From FW021-bin31 sp036278455 (GTDB taxonomy: Bacteria > Bacteroidota > Bacteroidia > Chitinophagales > Chitinophagaceae), in NCBI GenBank assembly GCA_036278455.1, contig DASULB010000530.1, positions 1 to 17,445 on the forward strand: DNA of 17,445 nucleotides, given 5' to 3'. Below the pieces are notes generated by a model. It did no database searches and was not told the origin of the DNA. It was given only the letters and a program-made list of their open reading frames with translations. Each line of letters opens with the position of its first letter. Position 1 is the stretch's first letter. Shown here piece by piece: positions 13,536-17,445 of the stretch. The translations under genes and the position numbers were made by a program.

Positions 13536-14486
13536 GTGGCTGAGAAATCAAAGATCGTGATCGTGATCACCGGGCCGACGGCTTCAGGAAAGACCAGCCT
13601 GGCACTTCGCGTGGCCCGTCATTTTCAAACCGGCATCATCTCGGCTGATTCAAGGCAATGCTACCGCGAAATGAGCATCGGCACCGCCAAACCAACCGCT
13701 GAACAACTAAGAGAGGTAAAACATTACTTTGTCAATTCCCACAGCATCACCGCGGACCTAAACGCAGGTATGTTTGAAACGCTTGGCCTCGGGTATGCCC
13801 AAAGCATTTTTGCCAAAAAAAACATCGCTGTTTTGTGTGGCGGTACCGGCCTGTACATCAAAGCCTTTTGTGAAGGGCTGGATGAAATGCCCGCGGTACC
13901 TCAGGAGGTCCGCAAACGTGTCAGGGCCTTTTACGCCCGCCAGGGCATAGCAGGTTTGCAAAAGGCGCTCCGGTTAGAAGACCCGGTATTCTGCAGGTTG
14001 TGCTCCCAGGGGGCGGAATGGCAAAACCCGCACCGGCTGATGCGCGCACTGGAAGTATCGGAAGCCACGGGCAAAAGTATCCTTACATTCAGAAAAAATC
14101 AAAAATCGCCGCGTGATTTTGGTATCATCAAAATAGGATTGGAAATTCCCAGGGAGCGGCTCTGGCAAAACATTTTACAGCGGACCGATCAGATGATCAC
14201 CCTTGGCCTGGAACACGAAGTGAAACGGTTAATGCCCTACCGTTCGCTGAATGCGCTGCAAACCGTTGGCTATACGGAGATGTTCGATTATTTTGACGGT
14301 CGCTGCTCGCTGGAGGAGGCGGTGAAAAATATTAATATCCATACCCGTCAATACGCCAAGCGGCAAATGACCTGGTTTAAAAAGGACACGCAAATCCATT
14401 GGTTCTCTCCGGATGAGCCCGAAAATATTTTAGATTTCTTACAGCACGAAACCGCTAACTTTGCATCATGCAATACCCGGAACTGA
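13536..14486 (+). CDS. miaA: tRNA dimethylallyltransferase MiaA
   Basis: MiaA adds the dimethylallyl group to A37 of tRNAs reading UNN codons (i6A37). The 316-residue protein shows the P-loop GPTASGKT (13-20), ISADSRQCYREMSIGTAKPT (35-54), GGTGLYIKAFCEGL (102-115), NPHRLMRALEV (164-174), and late in the protein GYTEMFDYFDG and RQYAKRQMTWF, all family hallmarks. There is no ATG in frame near the N-terminus. GTG at 13536 (MAEKSKIVIVITGP) fits the usual N-terminal length; a TTG at 13500 overlapping the previous gene's stop would add 12 residues and is less likely. The end overlaps the next gene by 19 nt in another frame. Confidence 0.95.
   Translation: MAEKSKIVIVITGPTASGKTSLALRVARHFQTGIISADSRQCYREMSIGTAKPTAEQLREVKHYFVNSHSITADLNAGMFETLGLGYAQSIFAKKNIAVLCGGTGLYIKAFCEGLDEMPAVPQEVRKRVRAFYARQGIAGLQKALRLEDPVFCRLCSQGAEWQNPHRLMRALEVSEATGKSILTFRKNQKSPRDFGIIKIGLEIPRERLWQNILQRTDQMITLGLEHEVKRLMPYRSLNALQTVGYTEMFDYFDGRCSLEEAVKNINIHTRQYAKRQMTWFKKDTQIHWFSPDEPENILDFLQHETANFASCNTRN
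14456..14463 (+). promoter_or_regulatory. -7 box inside miaA, serving the next gene
   Basis: TAACTTTG fits TAnnTTTG and ends only 4 nt before the ATG at 14468, within the miaA coding sequence. It predicts a leaderless mRNA for the small membrane protein. The -33 element is weak. Confidence 0.4.
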
Positions 14487-14935
14487 ACCATTTTTTCACG
14501 GCTGGCGATGCGTTTCACATTACCGTCACCCGGAAATCCCAGCTGATGGAAAGTCATGAACCCATGCAGATCATCATCAATGGTTATCAGGCGGGCCTCT
14601 TAAAAAACGGGGAAACGGCGACTTATCCCATATATGGTGAGCAAGCGCAGCTGCAGGCCTACCTGGCCATGAATAAAACGCCCGTGGTCCATATCAGTGC
14701 CGCCGAAGCGTCAGAAAAAAGTTTTCTGGTGGAAAGCTCCATGACCAACACCCTGTTTATCACCGGTACCATTCTGGTGATCATCTCCGCCATCCTTGTG
14801 CTTCGTACCGAGCAATTGCTCTATATGTTGATCGCGGCTCCGCCGGCCTTGTATCATGTGTACATGCGTTTCATCAAAAAGGATAAATACCTTCTTATCA
14901 GGGAAATGGAAATCGCAGACGTCAAACTTTCTTAA
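14468..14935 (+). CDS. Hypothetical two-TM protein, function unknown
   Basis: A 155-residue protein I do not recognise. The first 90 residues are soluble and include YPELNHFFTAGDAFHITVTRK and a beta-like segment (MQIIINGYQAGLLKNGETATYPI) that looks like a small beta domain. Two hydrophobic segments follow (about 94-112 and 117-134), then a basic and charged tail (MRFIKKDKYLLIREMEIADVKLS), giving a hairpin with both ends on the same side, probably cytoplasmic. It starts inside miaA (19-nt overlap, different frame) and ends in a TTAA shared with the stop of the convergent START-like gene. Codon use and reading-frame length favour a real gene. Confidence 0.7.
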   Translation: MQYPELNHFFTAGDAFHITVTRKSQLMESHEPMQIIINGYQAGLLKNGETATYPIYGEQAQLQAYLAMNKTPVVHISAAEASEKSFLVESSMTNTLFITGTILVIISAILVLRTEQLLYMLIAAPPALYHVYMRFIKKDKYLLIREMEIADVKLS

Positions 14936-15312
14936 CTGCCGATGCGGTGAAAGAGGTCCTTCAGCTGAGCGTCCCAGAGTTGCGTCTGATCCGCCACATC
15001 GGTTTTTTCCGCAAAGTCCGTCACCAGCAACACGGTTTCGCTGGTCACTTCCGATTTGCGGATACGAAATTCAAAATATTCTTTTTCGGGAGAATCATGC
15101 CAATGAAACCGGATGAACTCATCGGGGATCTTATCAATCAGATCCGCTTTTTCCACGGAGCCATTCCAGGTAAAAGAATAAATGCTGTCCTTGAGTATCA
15201 CCAGGTCCGCGAACCATTCTTGCAGGCCGGAAGCCGTGGCCAGGAATTCATACAGGATGGTCGGGGAGGAACGTACCGTATATTCAATGGTATATGGTAT
15301 TTTTTTTGACAT
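14932..15312 (-). CDS. START-like (SRPBCC/AHSA1-type) domain protein
   Basis: A 126-residue single-domain protein of the START/Bet-v1-like superfamily, which forms a hydrophobic cavity for ligands. Seen: the N-terminal strand KIPYTIEYTVRSSPTILYEFLATASGLQEWFAD (4-36), which is the classic pattern with the Trp after the second helix; then VILKDSIYSFTWNGSVEKADLI, FIRFHWHD and a C-terminal helix QTQLWDAQLKDLFHRIG. Small START-like proteins of this kind are conserved in Bacteroidota genomes. The ligand is unknown. It converges with the gene at 14468-14935, sharing four bases (TTAA). No convincing promoter was found upstream. Confidence 0.85.
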   Translation of the reverse strand: MSKKIPYTIEYTVRSSPTILYEFLATASGLQEWFADLVILKDSIYSFTWNGSVEKADLIDKIPDEFIRFHWHDSPEKEYFEFRIRKSEVTSETVLLVTDFAEKTDVADQTQLWDAQLKDLFHRIGS

Positions 15313-15501
15313 TCTATCGATTTAACTAAAAATTGTAATGACTCGTTTCCTTTTTCTTTGGTCTGCAATAATAGAAAAATATTTATACTGTCAAAACTTT
15401 TTTGTCGATTTTTGAATATTTTTCCGAATTTCGATAAAAACTGAACTTCTTTAATCTTTCTTTCACAGAAACTGAAATTCGTTGAAAAGTATTATATTTT
15501 T

Positions 15502-15532
15502 TTTGGAGAATATAAAAAAAAATTTATTTTTG
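15502..15532 (+). promoter_or_regulatory. Consensus promoter of rpoD
   Basis: TTTG (15502-15505), a 19-nt spacer and TATTTTTG (15525-15532) match TTTG-N19-TAnnTTTG exactly. The start of transcription should be near 15538, giving a leader of about 100 nt to the ATG at 15639, long compared with the other promoters seen here. Confidence 0.65.
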
Positions 15533-15609
15533 TGTCCGTGCGAGAAGTTTAACGTTCTTTTAACCTGTCTGTGCTGACGATCATTTGCAGGCCTTAACCA
15601 ACCTGTAAT

Positions 15610-15627
15610 ATGTCGGGCAGTCCGTAA
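15610..15627 (+). other. Five-codon upstream frame (MSGSP) in the rpoD leader
   Basis: ATG-TCG-GGC-AGT-CCG-TAA starts 29 nt before and ends 12 nt before the rpoD ATG. It could be translated as a leader peptide that couples to or delays rpoD translation, or it could be chance. No Shine-Dalgarno sequence precedes it. Confidence 0.2.
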
Positions 15628-15638
15628 TTTATCCTACT

Positions 15639-16514
15639 ATGTCAATGCGGCAACTGAAGATTACCAAATCAATTACCAACCGGGAATCGCAGTCATTAGA
15701 GAAGTATTTACAGGAAATCGGAAAAGTTGATCTCATCACTCCCGAAGAAGAGGTTAAACTGGCGATCCGTATCAAACAAGGCGACGCCATTGCGCTGGAA
15801 AAACTCACCAAAGCCAATCTCCGGTTCGTCGTTTCCGTAGCCAAGCAATATCAAAACCAGGGGCTTTCCCTGAGCGATCTTATCAACGAAGGCAACCTCG
15901 GGCTCATCAAGGCCGCCCAGCGTTTTGACGAGACCCGCGGCTTCAAATTTATTTCCTATGCCGTGTGGTGGATCCGTCAGTCCATCCTGCAGGCACTGGC
16001 CGAACAATCCCGTATCGTAAGGCTCCCGCTGAACAAGGTGGGCCTGTCCAACAAGATCAGCAAAGCCTATTCCATCCTGGAACAGGAATTTGAAAGAGAA
16101 CCTTCCTCTGATGAACTCGCGACGCTCCTGGAGATCAATTCAGATGAAATAGAGGCCACTATGGGTGTGGCGATGCGCCACGTATCCATGGATGCCCCCT
16201 TCCAGACGGGTGAGGAAAACACCCTGCTGGATGTACTCACCAGCTCCAATTCCGCCAGCACTGATAACAAGGTGACTTATTTTGAATCGCTCCGCATGGA
16301 GATCGAACGTTCCCTCAATACCCTCACCGAAAGGCAAAAAGATGTGATCAAGCTCTATTTCGGTATCGGTGTGCCCAACCAGTTATCCCTGGAGGATATC
16401 GGCGATCATTTTGGCCTCACCCGGGAAAGGGTCCGGCAGATCAAGGATAAAGCCATCACCAAGCTCAGGTCCACTTCGAGAAGCAAACTGTTACGCAAAT
16501 ACCTGGGAGGTTAG
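15639..16514 (+). CDS. rpoD: Primary RNA polymerase sigma factor RpoD/SigA
   Basis: The housekeeping sigma factor that directs RNA polymerase to vegetative promoters. The 291-residue protein lacks region 1.1, as is usual in Bacteroidota. Region 1.2 is near 17-50 (QSLEKYLQEIGKVDLITPEEEV). Region 2 runs about 56-127 with LRFVVSVAKQYQNQGL, DLINEGNLGLIKAAQRFD and GFKFISYAVWWIRQSI. Region 3 covers about 128-205, with RLPLNKVG. Region 4 covers about 225-289, with the helix-turn-helix LEDIGDHFGLTRERVRQIKDKA (250-271). Starts are possible at 15639 (MSMRQLK) or 15645 (MRQLK, the more typical N-terminus). It is expressed from a consensus promoter with a long leader. A bulged hairpin follows the stop. 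Confidence 0.97.
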   Translation: MSMRQLKITKSITNRESQSLEKYLQEIGKVDLITPEEEVKLAIRIKQGDAIALEKLTKANLRFVVSVAKQYQNQGLSLSDLINEGNLGLIKAAQRFDETRGFKFISYAVWWIRQSILQALAEQSRIVRLPLNKVGLSNKISKAYSILEQEFEREPSSDELATLLEINSDEIEATMGVAMRHVSMDAPFQTGEENTLLDVLTSSNSASTDNKVTYFESLRMEIERSLNTLTERQKDVIKLYFGIGVPNQLSLEDIGDHFGLTRERVRQIKDKAITKLRSTSRSKLLRKYLGG

Positions 16515-16530
16515 ACCACTTTCGCCGGGA

Positions 16531-16550
16531 CCGGATCGCTCTGCGACCGG
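16531..16550 (+). terminator. Hairpin after rpoD
   Basis: CCGGATCGC (16531-16539), loop TCT and GCGACCGG (16543-16550) pair as an 8-bp GC-rich stem with one bulged A, 16 nt past the stop. Only a weak CATTT follows, so termination may be inefficient or Rho-independent activity may be absent. Confidence 0.35.
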
Positions 16551-16597
16551 CAGCCGGCATTTACCAAGGTCAGGCTATGCATTCCAGAGCGGCGATG

Positions 16598-16613
16598 ACC
16601 CTTTGAAAAGGGT
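16598..16613. terminator. Second hairpin in the rpoD/symporter convergent gap
   Basis: ACCCTTT and AAAGGGT are perfect inverted copies separated by GA; in practice a 6-bp stem with a TGAA loop. It lies midway between the two convergent stops and could act on either strand, though neither side has a clear T-run. Confidence 0.3.
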
Positions 16614-16737
16614 ATTATCCGCATCCCACTCCTGCTTAACAAGACCGCTCCCCTTTGGTGGTAACAATCCCTTCAACGCAGACCCGTTCAACAGAGGCTG
16701 CACGCCTGCGCACAGGAAGACTCCTCCGCGGGACGTT

Positions 16738-17445
16738 TCATCCTACCACAACCTCCCTTTTTGCCGGAAACGCCGCCTGCAGCAGCAAGGCCAGCAGGAT
16801 CACCCCCAGGCACCCCACCACGTTGAGCCACAAAAAGGAAATCACATCTAAGATATAAATGAGGATGACGATCCCTTCGGTAATCAGCGCCGCCAGGAAA
16901 ACCGGCGTGCCGTTGAGTTTTTTCAGGTAAAAGGCCACGATAAAGACCCCCAGGATGGTCCCGTAAAAGAGCGAACCCAGTATATTGACCGCTTCAATAA
17001 GACTGCCCATCTTATGGGCGAATTGGGCCACCAGGATACAGAAGATTCCCCACCCCAGGGTGCACCACCTGGAAACCTTCAGGTAGTGTTTCTCGCTACC
17101 GTCCTTTTTGACCAGGCGCTTATATATATCCACAATGGTGGTGGAGGACAGGGCATTCAGTGCCGCGGCGATGGACCCCCAGGCGGCCAGAAAAATGATG
17201 GCGATCAAAAGACCGATCAACCCGGTGGGCAGTTTATTCAACACATAATACAAAAATATGTAGTTGGTATCATTGGTATCGGCCAGGGGATCCGCCTTGG
17301 TGATCACCTCTTTTGCTTCGCTGCGCAATTCATGGCTGCGCTTTTGGGATTTCTCAAGCGCCTGTTGCCAACGGTCGACCTCGGCCGGCCTGTGGGCGTG
17401 CATGGCCTCCACCATGCCATGGACCTGCTTTTGCTTGGTGGCGGA
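16738..17445 (-). CDS. Sodium:solute symporter (SSS family), C-terminal part
   Basis: The frame is open across the window edge, so only the last 235 residues are seen. It begins with a hydrophilic loop of about 60 residues rich in Lys, Glu and His, then the membrane segment IFLYYVLNKLPTGLIGLLIAII. The SSS signature follows: AAWGSIAAALNALSSTTIVDIYKRL, with LNALS and DIY in the expected order. After a short basic loop come at least four more membrane segments (WCTLGWGIFCILVAQFA, LFYGTILGVFIVAFYL, PVFLAALITEGIVILIYILDV, LNVVGCLGVILLALLL). The family uses the sodium gradient to import sugars, amino acids, anions or sialic acid; the substrate is not readable from this part. It converges with rpoD. 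Confidence 0.9.
   Translation of the reverse strand, partial: SATKQKQVHGMVEAMHAHRPAEVDRWQQALEKSQKRSHELRSEAKEVITKADPLADTNDTNYIFLYYVLNKLPTGLIGLLIAIIFLAAWGSIAAALNALSSTTIVDIYKRLVKKDGSEKHYLKVSRWCTLGWGIFCILVAQFAHKMGSLIEAVNILGSLFYGTILGVFIVAFYLKKLNGTPVFLAALITEGIVILIYILDVISFLWLNVVGCLGVILLALLLQAAFPAKREVVVG

Larger units (their letters stand above)
15313..15638. other. AT-rich regulatory region upstream of rpoD
   Basis: This 326-bp gap separates the divergent START-like gene and rpoD. The part 15313-15530 is strongly AT-rich. It contains an imperfect inverted repeat (TTTTTGTCGA at 15399-15408, TCGATAAAAA at 15431-15440), an 11-of-12 direct repeat (AAACTGAACTTC at 15438-15449, AAACTGAAATTC at 15469-15480) and the rpoD promoter at 15502-15532. 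The rest (15539-15638) is the untranslated leader with a five-codon frame. No RNA gene was recognised. Confidence 0.6.

Overview
This window looks like a chromosomal segment of a Bacteroidota bacterium, most likely in the Chitinophagaceae. The evidence is the recurring TAnnTTTG promoter box, a short primary sigma factor of about 290 residues without region 1.1, a BlaI-type repressor paired with an M56 peptidase that carries a SusC-style carboxypeptidase-regulatory-like domain and a TonB C-terminal domain, a START-like domain protein, and little Shine-Dalgarno sequence ahead of the genes. Base composition appears close to 50% G+C throughout apart from two AT-rich regulatory gaps. I see no insertion sequence, CRISPR array, prophage gene, tRNA or rRNA. 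This is mainly housekeeping and envelope DNA.

Layout: 1-1188 (minus) holds the N-terminus of an unidentified protein and a family 2 glycosyltransferase. 1294-3322 (plus) holds an orphan membrane histidine kinase and lipB. 3295-6006 (minus) holds a small secreted FN3-like protein and the BlaI/M56 pair, with a striking inverted repeat at the pair's promoter. 6357-9110 (minus) holds a glycosyltransferase, dapD and a second glycosyltransferase. 9162-10709 (plus) holds another glycosyltransferase and tsaC. A 15-bp tandem repeat lies at 10736-10795. 10838-11374 (minus) is a Uma2-family nuclease-like gene. 11444-14935 (plus) runs cca, a pRiA4 ORF-3-like gene, miaA and an unknown two-TM protein. 14932-15312 (minus) is a START-like protein. 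15639-16514 (plus) is rpoD with a canonical promoter and a leader of about 100 nt. 16738-17445 (minus) is the C-terminal part of a sodium:solute symporter.

Functional links: four family 2-like glycosyltransferases suggest cell-surface glycan synthesis dispersed among core genes. Three tRNA maturation genes (tsaC, cca, miaA) lie within 4.4 kb on the same strand. LipB and DapD are single biosynthetic steps. The most system-like unit is the BlaI/M56 pair: a repressor, an ATGA-coupled membrane metalloprotease with a periplasmic receptor-like region, and a candidate operator over the promoter. It appears to lack the penicillin-binding sensor of classical BlaR1, so its signal is unknown. A second theme is promoter architecture: several TAnnTTTG boxes end 4-8 nt before the start codon, which predicts leaderless transcripts. 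All functional calls are from reading the sequence; no database search was run.
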